Positions 1 through 7,844 of a DNA stretch of 31,189 bases are shown here, piece by piece. Positions within the stretch are counted from its first letter, which is position 1; every line of letters begins with the position of its first letter. The notes beneath the pieces are model-generated. The model was not told where the DNA came from, searched no databases, and worked only from the letters and a program-made list of their open reading frames with translations. This stretch comes from a virus, in IMG/VR virus record IMGVR_UViG_3300009528_000029, positions 1 through 31,189 of that record. One strand, 5' to 3'. Position numbers and translations under genes: made by a program.

Positions 1-933
1 GTCGATTGGGTCCACATAGACGAAGAACCGAAGGACCAGAGCATCAGGCCCCAGGTTCTGACTCGTACGATCAACGGAGACAGAGGCAATGGTGGCAGGA
101 TCATTTACACCTTCACTCCCGAGAACGGCAGGACCGATCTAGTTATAAAGTTCATGGATGACCCCAGCCAGGATCAGTTCTTCATGCGTAAAGGGTGGGA
201 CGATGCCCCTCACATGACTCCTGACAAGCGAACCCGGCTCTTCGCTCAATACCCAGAGCATCAGCGCAAAATGAGGACACAGGGCGAGCCAATGCTGGGG
301 CATGGCCGCATCTATGACATTGCTGATGAGTACGTTGAATGCGACCCATTCGAGATCCCCGCCTTTTGGAATGTCATATGTGGTCTAGACTTCGGGTGGG
401 ACCATCCACAGGGACTAATCAAACTGGCAATCGATCCAGACAACGATATTATCTATCTGGTCAATAGCTGGAAGGCCTCCAAAGTTAGCGCAAACGATGC
501 TTTCGGAGCTACCCAGGCATGGTCCAAGGACATACCCATAGCGTGGCCCCAGGACGGACTACAGCACGAGAAGGCCAGGGACAGCTCCGTGCAGTTAAAG
601 GACCATTACGTCAAAGCCGGGTTCAAAATGGTCGAAAGCCATGCGACATGGATGAAAGGCGGTAACTCCGTGGAGGCTGGAATCTATGAGATATTGGACA
701 GGGCCCGCAAAGGCCTGTTCAGGATATTCCGGGGGCAGAATGATTTCATGGACGAGTGGAGGCAGTACCACCGAGACGAGGGAGGCAAGATAGTCAAGGT
801 GCGTGATGACCTCCTGGACCCAGTAAGGTATGCTATAATGATGAGTAGGTACGCCAAGGCCAAGGGCAGTATAGGAGCCCCGACAAAGGTGAGGATGCCG
901 CAGCCGTTGAAGGCCAGGGAGCGGCGAAGATAA
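1..933 (+). CDS. Terminase large subunit, 3' part (5' end outside window)
   Basis: Packaging motor: ATPase plus headful nuclease that cuts and pumps concatemeric DNA through the portal. The frame is open from base 1 (310 residues visible). Residues 4-10 read VHIDEEP, a Walker B with catalytic acid; residues 37-40 (TFTP) fit the coupling motif that follows it. The RNase H-fold nuclease starts at GLDFG (Asp130) and ends with the acidic DDLLDP segment near residues 269-273. The Walker A half is missing because the window starts inside the gene, not because the gene is broken. It is followed by a terminator, so packaging genes are uncoupled from the portal operon. Family assignment is firm; the exact subfamily is not. 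Confidence 0.95.
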   Translation, partial: VDWVHIDEEPKDQSIRPQVLTRTINGDRGNGGRIIYTFTPENGRTDLVIKFMDDPSQDQFFMRKGWDDAPHMTPDKRTRLFAQYPEHQRKMRTQGEPMLGHGRIYDIADEYVECDPFEIPAFWNVICGLDFGWDHPQGLIKLAIDPDNDIIYLVNSWKASKVSANDAFGATQAWSKDIPIAWPQDGLQHEKARDSSVQLKDHYVKAGFKMVESHATWMKGGNSVEAGIYEILDRARKGLFRIFRGQNDFMDEWRQYHRDEGGKIVKVRDDLLDPVRYAIMMSRYAKAKGSIGAPTKVRMPQPLKARERRR

Positions 934-957
934 ACACAACCCGACATCCACACAGAA

Positions 958-984
958 GAGGCTCCCACGACGGGGGCCTTTTTT
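958..984 (+). terminator. Intrinsic terminator after terminase
   Basis: Stem of nine pairs (958-966 with 972-980, including G-U) around the loop ACGAC, running into six T residues. It ends the terminase transcript 25 bases past the stop. Confidence 0.8.
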
Positions 985-999
985 GTGCTGACTTTTCGC

Positions 1000-1028
1000 T
1001 TGACGATAGCTCTAGGGTAAGTTATGGT
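1000..1028 (+). promoter_or_regulatory. Sigma70-like promoter of the four-gene cassette
   Basis: TTGACG at 1000-1005, a 17-base spacer and TATGGT at 1023-1028. It lies directly after a terminator and 32 bases before the next start codon, so it would drive genes 1061-1852 independently. Confidence 0.65.
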
Positions 1029-1060
1029 TAGGTACACACTAACGAGAGGAGGGCATAATA

Positions 1061-1279
1061 ATGTGGTATGTTCTTAACAGACTGTTTGGCTGGGATTATG
1101 TGGCATGGTCAAACTCGGCGGCCCAAGGAGTGGCTCGCGTACACAATGACGGTACAGGCAGATGTTATTACTGGAGATACAAGGGCACTCAACTGGCAGA
1201 CGAAATAAAAACAGAAGAACAAGTGTTTTGGCTGACATGTGAACCGTCTAAGTACTTAGTTAAAACGGAGGCCCAATGA
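1061..1279 (+). CDS. Small hypothetical protein (72 aa)
   Basis: Unrecognised. A good ribosome binding site (GAGAGGAGGG) stands 7-8 bases before the ATG. The product is aromatic-rich with five Trp in 72 residues and no membrane helix or signal peptide. It is the first gene of a four-gene cassette with its own promoter and terminator, and its stop overlaps the next start (ATGA at 1276-1279), so translation is probably coupled. Confidence 0.7.
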   Translation: MWYVLNRLFGWDYVAWSNSAAQGVARVHNDGTGRCYYWRYKGTQLADEIKTEEQVFWLTCEPSKYLVKTEAQ

Positions 1280-1503
1280 AAAACCTAACCCCCGGCTGCT
1301 ACTGCATCCATGAGTGGAAGAGGCGGAAGGATGAATCACAGACCCGTGCATACAGCCCAGGCATGCAGCGTCTTAGGGATGCCGAGCGAGCGCGCACCGC
1401 ATATGTGTCATCATTATTGCAAGGAGTTGGAGCTATAGAACCCCGACCATCTAGTCCCCAGCCAGAGAGCCCAAAAAACCCATGGTGGAGGTTCTGGAAA
1501 TGA
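1276..1503 (+). CDS. Small hypothetical protein (75 aa)
   Basis: Unrecognised. It is linked by 4-base overlaps to the genes on both sides (ATGA at 1276 and again at 1500). It has two Cys near the N-terminus (residues 8 and 10), a basic helix-prone middle and a Pro-rich tail ending in WWRFWK. The overlaps and coherent spacing are the main support that it is real. Confidence 0.6.
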   Translation: MKNLTPGCYCIHEWKRRKDESQTRAYSPGMQRLRDAERARTAYVSSLLQGVGAIEPRPSSPQPESPKNPWWRFWK

Positions 1504-1682
1504 CACCACAAGACATCAAGGCCATCCGCCTCCGCAAAGGATGGACGCAGACCGAGCTAGGCGACTACTGCGGCGTCCTGGGTCAGGCTGTGTGCCATTG
1601 GGAGCGTGGGAACAAGCCACCGGGGAGGCTTGCGCGGAAGAGGTTGGAGGAGTTGACAAGCCAGGAAGGTGGAATCAGGTGA
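1500..1682 (+). CDS. XRE/Cro-type helix-turn-helix protein (60 aa)
   Basis: A minimal DNA-binding protein. From the chosen ATG the sequence runs IKAIRLRKGWTQTELGDYCG, then a helix ending in CHWERGNKPP, the classic HTH_3 pattern where W-E-R-G follows the recognition helix. An in-frame ATG at 1482 would add six residues; 1500 is preferred because it makes an ATGA overlap with the upstream stop and has GGTGGAGG upstream. A regulator of this kind between terminase and portal is unusual. It may control the cassette promoter at 1000-1028 or a host gene; the target is not visible. Confidence 0.85.
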   Translation: MTPQDIKAIRLRKGWTQTELGDYCGVLGQAVCHWERGNKPPGRLARKRLEELTSQEGGIR

Positions 1683-1852
1683 TGCACATAGGCTACCTTG
1701 AAGACGGGAGAAAGATACTCATATCAACATCTAAATTTGAAATATTGCACCTCACGAAAGACGGGAAAGAAGAGCCAACGTTATATGCTGTCGTACTAAC
1801 AGAGGAAATGGAGAACGTTATAAGACAAGGCAACTACGGATTGAGCGCATAA
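1682..1852 (+). CDS. Small hypothetical protein (56 aa)
   Basis: Unrecognised. The start is set by the TGATG overlap with the HTH gene stop at 1680-1682; a longer in-frame reading from 1541 would run inside the HTH gene and is not needed. Beta-rich N-terminal half (HIGYLEDGRKILIST), acidic C-terminus. Last gene before the terminator at 1887-1919, so it belongs to the HTH cassette. Confidence 0.55.
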   Translation: MHIGYLEDGRKILISTSKFEILHLTKDGKEEPTLYAVVLTEEMENVIRQGNYGLSA

Positions 1853-1886
1853 TAGCACCTACAACAACACGGATATTTGCAGAAGA

Positions 1887-1919
1887 AGGGCGGTTCCCAA
1901 TCCGGGGCCGCCTTTCTTT
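1887..1919 (+). terminator. Intrinsic terminator of the small-gene cassette
   Basis: GGCGG-UUCC pairs with GGGG-CCGCC (two G-U pairs) around a six-base loop, followed by TTTCTTT. It isolates the cassette from the portal operon. Confidence 0.75.
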
Positions 1920-1937
1920 GTGCCTAAATAATAACCA

Positions 1938-1966
1938 TTGCGATAAACGAAACGAAATGCTAATAT
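1938..1966 (+). promoter_or_regulatory. Promoter before the portal gene
   Basis: TTGCGA at 1938-1943, a 17-base spacer and TAATAT at 1961-1966, just after a terminator and 40 bases before the portal start. It is a candidate entry point for transcription of the virion genes. Confidence 0.55.
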
Positions 1967-2006
1967 AGCCGCATTAGGCGCAACGTATCAGGGGGCCGTG
2001 CGGCAT

Positions 2007-4133
2007 ATGGATCTAAAGAAACTAAAGTCGCTTCACGATAAAGCCTTTTCGCACGGTCAGGTTGTCCGCGAACAGGCAGCTAATGACAGCACCTTCTATT
2101 GGATAACGCAATGGGATGACAACTCCCTGTCTGACTCGCAAAGCCTCTTCCGTGGTGAATTCAACATCATCCGCAAAGCTGGCAGGCAGATCATGGCTGA
2201 CCTTGCCTCCAATCCCGTCTCTATAGACTTCTCTCCCAAAGCCGACAGCCGAGACGATGGTGCTGACCTCATCGACGGCCTGTATCTGTCCAGTCTCCGC
2301 AACAACCAAGCTATAGAGTCCTTTGGCAATGCCGACAACGAGGCTGTTGTGTGTGGCGTAGGTGCTTGGGTCCTCTACACCGATTACGAGTCTACGCGTA
2401 GTGGCGACAACCACCAGGTAATCCTCCGCAAGCCTGTCTATGAAGCCAACAACGGCCTCTTCTGGGACCCCAACGCGAAGCTGGCCGACAAGTCAGACGC
2501 CGATTATGTGTCTGTACTCTATACCTATTCGGAAGACGGATACAACAAGCTCGTTGAAGACTTGACCGGCGAAGAGTCTACGGGCATGGGTCCATCCTTT
2601 GCTTCGCCCGATGAGTCCTACGTGTTCCCCTGGTTCGGAGAGAATGCCAAGGTTTACGTTACGGAATTCTATCACCGCGAGAAAGTCAAAGACAAAATTT
2701 TAACTATGGTTGATCCGTTCGACCAGACGTTGCAGCTTCGGGAGTCGGATCTCGAAGATGTAATGGATGACATGATTGACTCTGGTTACACCATCGAGTC
2801 GGAAAAAGTCATTGAGCGGTGGCAGGTCACTAAGTACATAGCTTCTGGCAGTGATATTCTCAACGGTGAAATAGGGGAAGATGGCGATAGGGTAGGCGAG
2901 GTAATAGCAGGTGAGAATATCCCTGTGGTTCCAGAGTACGGGGAACGTGCCTTCATCGAAGGTGAAGAGTATTACGAAGGCATCACCCGCCTTGCCAAAG
3001 ACCCACAGCGTCTCCGTAATTTCCAGATGTCCTACCTTGCCGACATCGTAAGTCGTTCGCCCCGGCCTAAGCCCATCTTCTTCCCGGAAGAGATTCAAGG
3101 CTTTGAGCATATGTATGAGGAGGCCGGGTCAGAAAACAATCTGCCGTATTACCTGAGAAATAGACTCTCGGCAAACGGAGAGCCTCTTAACATGGGCGAT
3201 CCTGCACGGATGCCCGAGCAGCCTATACCCTCTGCACTCATTGCATCAATCAACCTCTCCCGTGAAGCCGTGGCCGATGTTGCTAACCCTGGCCTTCCTC
3301 AAGACATAGCGGATCCTGACCTGTCCGGTAAGGCCGTGTATGCCCTCCAGAACCGTCTCGATCAGCAAAGCATGGTCTACCAGACGAACCGGAAACACGC
3401 AAGGCGCAGGGATGCCGTTATCTACGCTTCCATGGCATCAGAGATTCACGACGCCCCCCGGAATGTGACTATCACCAAGCCGGATGGGGCTAGGGAGAAC
3501 GTGCAGATTATGGAGATGGTGATCGACAAGGAGACGGGTGAGCCTACCGTCCTTAACGACATCACCAACATGGAGTTTGAGGTATTTGCCGACATTGGGC
3601 CTTCCTACACATCCCAGAAGCAGCAAGACCGCGACTCTCTCGAAACCCTCATCAGCAGACTTCCTACTGGCGACCCCATGGGGAACGCTCTCATGCTGAA
3701 GTACATTATGCTGATGGATGGTATCTACTTCGAGGACATGCGCAAATATGCCAATAAGCAGCTCCTCCTCACCGGCATCAAAGAGCCTGAGACAGACGAA
3801 GACAAGGCCATTGTCCAGCAGGCGCAGGAAGCCTCACAGGGCCAAGATGATCCCAACATGGTACTTGCCATGGCAGAGGACAAGAAGGGCGATGCGGCGT
3901 TGATGGAGGCCCAGCGGAAGGGTGTCGAGACGAAAGCCAAGATTGTCAACGAGCAAGGTAAGCTCCAAGTGTCTGTCTTTGAAGCTCAGACCGGCAGAAT
4001 GAATAGCCAAGTTGACGCTGAGAAGGCTGGAGCAGACATCAGATATAAAAAAATAGAGACATTCGGCAAGCAGCTTGAGAATGCCGCTAAAGCATCAGGT
4101 TTTCGGGCTAGTGTGAATCAGCCCAGACTATAG
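2007..4133 (+). CDS. Portal protein, P22 gp1-like
   Basis: Dodecameric ring at the packaging vertex, docking site for terminase and later for the tail. It resembles P22 gp1 in length (about 708 aa) and in its N-terminal blocks: YWITQWDD, FRGEFNIIRKAGRQIMADL, then a VVCGVGAWVLYTDYE segment. The C-terminal part (residues ~590-700) is long, helical and charged, as expected for the barrel. GTG at 1998 would add three residues, but AGGGGG ends only two bases from it, so the ATG at 2007 is preferred. It is the first gene of the late block after the promoter at 1938. Confidence 0.95.
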   Translation: MDLKKLKSLHDKAFSHGQVVREQAANDSTFYWITQWDDNSLSDSQSLFRGEFNIIRKAGRQIMADLASNPVSIDFSPKADSRDDGADLIDGLYLSSLRNNQAIESFGNADNEAVVCGVGAWVLYTDYESTRSGDNHQVILRKPVYEANNGLFWDPNAKLADKSDADYVSVLYTYSEDGYNKLVEDLTGEESTGMGPSFASPDESYVFPWFGENAKVYVTEFYHREKVKDKILTMVDPFDQTLQLRESDLEDVMDDMIDSGYTIESEKVIERWQVTKYIASGSDILNGEIGEDGDRVGEVIAGENIPVVPEYGERAFIEGEEYYEGITRLAKDPQRLRNFQMSYLADIVSRSPRPKPIFFPEEIQGFEHMYEEAGSENNLPYYLRNRLSANGEPLNMGDPARMPEQPIPSALIASINLSREAVADVANPGLPQDIADPDLSGKAVYALQNRLDQQSMVYQTNRKHARRRDAVIYASMASEIHDAPRNVTITKPDGARENVQIMEMVIDKETGEPTVLNDITNMEFEVFADIGPSYTSQKQQDRDSLETLISRLPTGDPMGNALMLKYIMLMDGIYFEDMRKYANKQLLLTGIKEPETDEDKAIVQQAQEASQGQDDPNMVLAMAEDKKGDAALMEAQRKGVETKAKIVNEQGKLQVSVFEAQTGRMNSQVDAEKAGADIRYKKIETFGKQLENAAKASGFRASVNQPRL

Positions 4134-4167
4134 CACCACCCTACAGAGGCGTCCTGGTTAAACGCAA

Positions 4168-4194
4168 CGCTACCCATAGCGCAAATGGGGCTAT
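4168..4194 (+). promoter_or_regulatory. Overlapping hairpins in the leader before the scaffold gene
   Basis: In the 88-base gap before the scaffold start three short stems share bases and exclude each other: CGCTA/TAGCG (4168-4172 with 4177-4181), CCCAT/ATGGG (4173-4177 with 4185-4189) and ATAGC/GCTAT (4176-4180 with 4190-4194). A post-transcriptional switch is possible; no regulator or ligand can be named. Confidence 0.35.
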
Positions 4195-4221
4195 CGTGGC
4201 AACGACGAGAGGACAACGTTG

Positions 4222-5244
4222 ATGAGTATGACTCTGGCAGAGCTGAAGGAGCAAAACGCTGCAAAAGAACTTGAAGCCGCAAAGCCTCCGCAGGCTGAGG
4301 CGGAAGAGGAAGAGATTGTAGCGGATGAGGTGGCAACGGACGAACCCGGCAAGGTTGCGGAACCTGGCGGGGAAGACGATACCATCGAATCAGAGCCCTG
4401 GATGCTCAGCGATGAACAGACATCGCAGGAAGAAGGCGGCGAAAAGGCATTCACCGGAAGCGATATCGCAGCGGCAAAGAGAAAGCTGCGCGCTAAGCTC
4501 GAAAAGAGCAACGATGAAGTTGCAGATCTCCGAGCCGAAATCGAGAAACTGAAGACGCAAAGGTTGGCTCCGGCAGCAAGTCACGACTCGCACCAAGCCA
4601 TTAAGCGGCCCATGCTCAACGATTTCGACACCACCGATGAGTACGGGGAAGCTCTTGACGAATACATCGAGGCCAAGACCCTGGCAACGGTGCAGAAGGC
4701 GACCAACGGGCAGGCACAGACAGCCCAGCAGGAGCAAGCCAAGGAAGCATTTACCGCCGCCGTAGATCAGCATTATGAAAGGGCCGCAACCCTGGCTGAG
4801 AAATATGGCATCACCGCAGAAGTCTATCAACAGGCAGACCTTGCGGTAAGGACAGCCATCGAACAGATTATGCCGAACCAAGGCGATTTGGTTACTGACC
4901 AACTCATCAACTCCATCGGTGAGGGTTCGGAAAAAGTCATGCTCTACGTGGGCAGAAACAAGGGCAAGACTGCGCAGCTCCAGCAGGCCCTTTTGTCGGA
5001 TCCCACCGGCATGAAAGCTGTTGCATTTCTCGGCAGGATGAGCGGCGAAGTCACCGCACCTAAAAAACGAAACAGTCAAGCACCTAAGCCTGCAACGCAG
5101 CTTAAAGGTGGATCAGCCGTGCCAGTGTCAGCCGAAGCCAAAGCATTGAGAAAGACGTATCAGGCTGCGAAAGGCAATCCCCAGGCACGATACGATGCAC
5201 GGAAAGCAGCAAGGAAGGCAGGGCTTGACCCTAGCGACTGGTAA
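4222..5244 (+). CDS. Scaffolding protein, P22 gp8-like
   Basis: Internal assembly chaperone that directs coat subunits into a procapsid and then leaves. Evidence: position between portal and coat, a very acidic N-terminus (residues ~10-75, runs of Glu), a central coiled-coil-prone region and a basic helix-loop-helix-like C-terminus (residues ~318-340, KAARKAGLDPSDW), the arrangement of podoviral scaffolds in which the basic end binds coat. GAGAGGA lies eight bases before the ATG at 4222; a TTG one codon earlier is less likely. Sequence identity to known scaffolds is not evident by eye; context carries the call. Confidence 0.85.
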   Translation: MSMTLAELKEQNAAKELEAAKPPQAEAEEEEIVADEVATDEPGKVAEPGGEDDTIESEPWMLSDEQTSQEEGGEKAFTGSDIAAAKRKLRAKLEKSNDEVADLRAEIEKLKTQRLAPAASHDSHQAIKRPMLNDFDTTDEYGEALDEYIEAKTLATVQKATNGQAQTAQQEQAKEAFTAAVDQHYERAATLAEKYGITAEVYQQADLAVRTAIEQIMPNQGDLVTDQLINSIGEGSEKVMLYVGRNKGKTAQLQQALLSDPTGMKAVAFLGRMSGEVTAPKKRNSQAPKPATQLKGGSAVPVSAEAKALRKTYQAAKGNPQARYDARKAARKAGLDPSDW

Positions 5245-5255
5245 GGAGTCAAGAA

Positions 5256-6533
5256 ATGGCAGATACAGGAAAGATTGTTGAGGTCCTCTTTGAGAAGACC
5301 ATCGAAACTTACGAGCATCAGGAGCAGCTCCTCGGGCTGGTGAATCACTTCGAGCCCCCTAGTGACAGGATGCAGAACAGCAACAACTTCATTTGGCGAC
5401 CGGTGCAGCAACATGCGCCGATCATCGACGGTTTTGATGTTTCGGGCAAAGCTACCGACATCATTGAGGAAACCTACCCGGCTATCCTCGGCACTCCCGC
5501 GAATGATGTCTTTACGCAGCGCGTCGATGATCTCCGTGACCTCCAGTTCTGGGAGCGTCGTGGCGAGCAGTCGGGCATGAGGCAGGCAACCGAGCTCAAC
5601 AAGAGGATTGCGGCTCTGGTTGCAAATACCGGCTCTCTTTTCTACCGGTCCAATGCGTCCAGTGGTTATCCCTTCATCGCTGAGGGTCAGGCCATCCTCA
5701 ATGAGCGGCAGTCGGCTCCTGACATGCGTTACTTCTGCCTCAACGACAGGGACACCCTGACCTACTCCAGCGATCTTGCTGCACGGCAGACCCTCCAGGG
5801 CCGCCCCGAGGATCAGGCGTGGGTCAAGGGGCAGATCGGCACTAACGTTGCAGAATTCGACGTTATGACTGGCTCTTATCTCCCCAACCTCACCGGAGGG
5901 GCTAACCCTGCAACGACCGTCACGGCAGATGTAAGCGAGGTGCCCGAAGGCGGTAGCGTCAATGCAACCACCGGCGTTGTCACCAATGTGGACTATCGTA
6001 TCGGCACCATCGCAGTCACGGCGACCGCATCGTACAATGTTGGAGATAGAATTTCCTTTTCCAACAGCGCCGTGCCGGTGCAGTCTGTCGGACTTGCCGA
6101 CAAGAACCCCAGCGGGGAGGCCATGACCTTTGTCATTACGGCCATCCCTGACGGAACCACCATTCAGGTGTTCCCGAAGCCGATTGCCCTGGATGATTCT
6201 GCACTCTCTGACCTGGAAGCGGCTTATGCCAACATCGACACCCAGATCCTCAACACTGCAACTGTTGACCGTCTCAACGTCGATGCCAGCGCCAAGGTCA
6301 ATATCTTCTGGTGCAAGAATTCCATCGAGGTTCTCGGAGGTGATGCCCCCATTCAGCTCCTCAGCGAGTTCGGCGGGATGAAGGTTATCTCCAGCACCAT
6401 GAAAAACGGCCAGAAGATGTACATGGCATACGACGGAGATATCGACACTCTCAACTTCAAGTGCCGCCTCTTTACTTGGTACGGCCTCACTAATGCCAAC
6501 CCTTCGGCAAACGGTGTTGCCATTTCCTTCTAA
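5256..6533 (+). CDS. Major coat protein, P22 gp5-like
   Basis: HK97-fold shell protein. The whole chain follows P22 gp5: N-terminal MQNSNNFIWRPVQQ (P22 has MQRSSNTIWMPVEQ), a VDDLRDLQFWERR spine segment, and the inserted domain around residues 235-320, where VDYRIGTIAVTATASYNVGDRISF and VFPKPIALDDSALSDLEAAYANI match the telokin-like I-domain edge and its return to the core. The end (FTWYGLTNANPSANGVAI) matches [21 protein letters not shown]-type P22 ends. Length 425 aa is usual. It lies 11 bases after the scaffold stop, with AAGGAG upstream, and is followed by a hairpin. Confidence 0.96.
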   Translation: MADTGKIVEVLFEKTIETYEHQEQLLGLVNHFEPPSDRMQNSNNFIWRPVQQHAPIIDGFDVSGKATDIIEETYPAILGTPANDVFTQRVDDLRDLQFWERRGEQSGMRQATELNKRIAALVANTGSLFYRSNASSGYPFIAEGQAILNERQSAPDMRYFCLNDRDTLTYSSDLAARQTLQGRPEDQAWVKGQIGTNVAEFDVMTGSYLPNLTGGANPATTVTADVSEVPEGGSVNATTGVVTNVDYRIGTIAVTATASYNVGDRISFSNSAVPVQSVGLADKNPSGEAMTFVITAIPDGTTIQVFPKPIALDDSALSDLEAAYANIDTQILNTATVDRLNVDASAKVNIFWCKNSIEVLGGDAPIQLLSEFGGMKVISSTMKNGQKMYMAYDGDIDTLNFKCRLFTWYGLTNANPSANGVAISF

Positions 6534-6538
6534 GCCAA

Positions 6539-6564
6539 CGGCGGGGGCCTCAAAACCCCCGCCG
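6539..6564 (+). promoter_or_regulatory. GC-rich hairpin after the coat gene
   Basis: A perfect nine-pair stem, CGGCGGGGG with CCCCCGCCG, with an eight-base loop. There is no T-tract, so it is not a normal intrinsic terminator. It ends just before the ribosome binding site of the next gene. It is more likely an mRNA 3'-end stabiliser, a processing site or a translation damper. Confidence 0.6.
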
Positions 6565-6580
6565 CAGTGAGGAGAACGCT

Positions 6581-7513
6581 ATGACTACTAAGAAATTCGT
6601 CCAAACATGCACAACTCTTGAGACTACCAATAGGGTGATCGCCAGCCTTGCGGCTAGTCTTGTTCCCCCCGAAAACACCTATTATGTCTCTCGCAACGTG
6701 GGAAAGTCTGGCGATGGGAAGTCGTGGGACGAGGCTTTCGTCACAATCGGAGAGGCAGTTGCTGCGGTAAACCTCGCGTATGATCTGGCTCAATTCCCGA
6801 CCCGTGGGCGGAATACGGTTATTGTCGTTGACGAAGGGTGGTACTCTGAGACTCCGCTCACCCTCACCGCAAGTGATTGCCATATCATCGCAGCCGCTCC
6901 AGGCTCTCACGATTCCACAGTCTTGTACGGAAGTGCTACGGCTGGCGGCTTTGACGGGCCTTCCGGTGCTCCTGCATTGACCTCCACCGGCAGCAACAAC
7001 ACTATCGAAGGGTTGGGCATGTTCACGCATGACCCTCTCTTCCCGAGCCTGTCGCTCGGAGTGAATGGTACTGCCAGCTTTGGGAACAAGGCTGTCGGAT
7101 GCAGCTTTATTCGAGACGTGGATGATGGCTCTCTTGGTGGAGTCCTGGATCTTGGCGAAGATGGGTCCGTTATTGAAGGCTGCTTCTTCTCTACGTCCTG
7201 CAAAGACTACGGCATTCGAACCGCCTCAAATGGCCTCACCAACCCAGTCAATCCGGTCTACAAATTCAACAGGTTCGTGGGCTGTCCCGCTGGAATCGTT
7301 CAGGATGCAGGGCATGATGTGTTCTGCCATGGAAATTGGTTCATGGACGATACTTCCGATAGGCCCGGAACTATGGCGACTCCGATTGTCTGCAATGCTA
7401 CCAGTAACTATTCCTCGTCCAACTGGAGCATGTCTACCAACAAGGCTGGCATTGTGACAGGAGCCGGAACCATTGCCGAAGCTGGCAACTACGGTACTGA
7501 CTCCGCCACCTAA
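6581..7513 (+). CDS. Right-handed beta-helix protein, putative capsid decoration or head spike
   Basis: 310 aa. The N-terminus (~residues 30-60) contains YYVSRNVGKSGDGKSWDEAF leading into a parallel beta-helix (pectin-lyase-like fold), a pattern common at the start of such repeats. Rungs are suggested by periodic G-x-x-F/I segments such as VIEGCFFSTS and YKFNRFVGCPAGI. No catalytic residues can be assigned. Its place between coat and gp4-like genes is where some P22-like phages carry capsid decoration or knob genes, so a virion surface role is inferred. It is flanked by two similar GC hairpins that set it apart as a unit with high-level translation signals (AGTGAGGAG before ATG). Confidence 0.7.
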   Translation: MTTKKFVQTCTTLETTNRVIASLAASLVPPENTYYVSRNVGKSGDGKSWDEAFVTIGEAVAAVNLAYDLAQFPTRGRNTVIVVDEGWYSETPLTLTASDCHIIAAAPGSHDSTVLYGSATAGGFDGPSGAPALTSTGSNNTIEGLGMFTHDPLFPSLSLGVNGTASFGNKAVGCSFIRDVDDGSLGGVLDLGEDGSVIEGCFFSTSCKDYGIRTASNGLTNPVNPVYKFNRFVGCPAGIVQDAGHDVFCHGNWFMDDTSDRPGTMATPIVCNATSNYSSSNWSMSTNKAGIVTGAGTIAEAGNYGTDSAT

Positions 7514-7518
7514 ACACA

Positions 7519-7545
7519 CGGCGGGGGCTTAACGGCCCCCGCCCG
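7519..7545 (+). promoter_or_regulatory. GC-rich hairpin after the beta-helix gene
   Basis: Stem GGCGGGGGC (7520-7528) with GCCCCCGCC (7535-7543), loop TTAACG, no T-tract. Its 5' arm is almost identical to that of the hairpin at 6539 and it stands at the same place relative to the next ribosome binding site. Confidence 0.6.
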
Positions 7546-7559
7546 TAATGAGGAATGCC

Positions 7560-7844
7560 ATGGCGTGTGTACTCTACAAATGCGGCGATGAAAAAGAAAT
7601 CAGGGGAGTCATGTGCAAAGTTGGCAGATTCCCAGCTAACCAAGTTCAGCAGAGGAAAGATGAAGGATGGGTATCTGACCCTCAGACGCTCTATCAGATC
7701 CCGACCGAAGAAGATGCAGACTCCAACGGGACCGGCAAACTGAGCAATCAAGAGATTCGCGCAGCGGCACAGGTTGCTGGTATCGAGGATTGGGACACAG
7801 CTCGAATCAAACGTCTCAAGAAGGAACTAGGCTATTATGGCTAA
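7560..7844 (+). CDS. Hypothetical small virion-region protein with SAP/HeH-like C-terminus
   Basis: 94 aa from the ATG at 7560, chosen over ATG 7548 because the AGGA lies between them, five bases before 7560. The C-terminal ~35 residues (LSNQEIRAAAQVAGIEDWDTARIKRLKKELGYY) look like a two-helix SAP/HeH fold that in phages often sits in small head-region proteins. The N-terminal half has Cys3, Cys8 and Cys18 and no known motif. It overlaps the gp4-like start by eight bases, so translation is probably coupled to the connector genes. Function not known. Confidence 0.6.
   Translation: MACVLYKCGDEKEIRGVMCKVGRFPANQVQQRKDEGWVSDPQTLYQIPTEEDADSNGTGKLSNQEIRAAAQVAGIEDWDTARIKRLKKELGYYG

Noticed and set aside
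1541-1681. 5' extension of the gene starting at 1682
   Set aside because: Lies inside the HTH gene; the TGATG junction gives a better start.
4390-5079. 229-codon leftward frame
   Set aside because: Complement of the scaffold gene, with no binding site or promoter.
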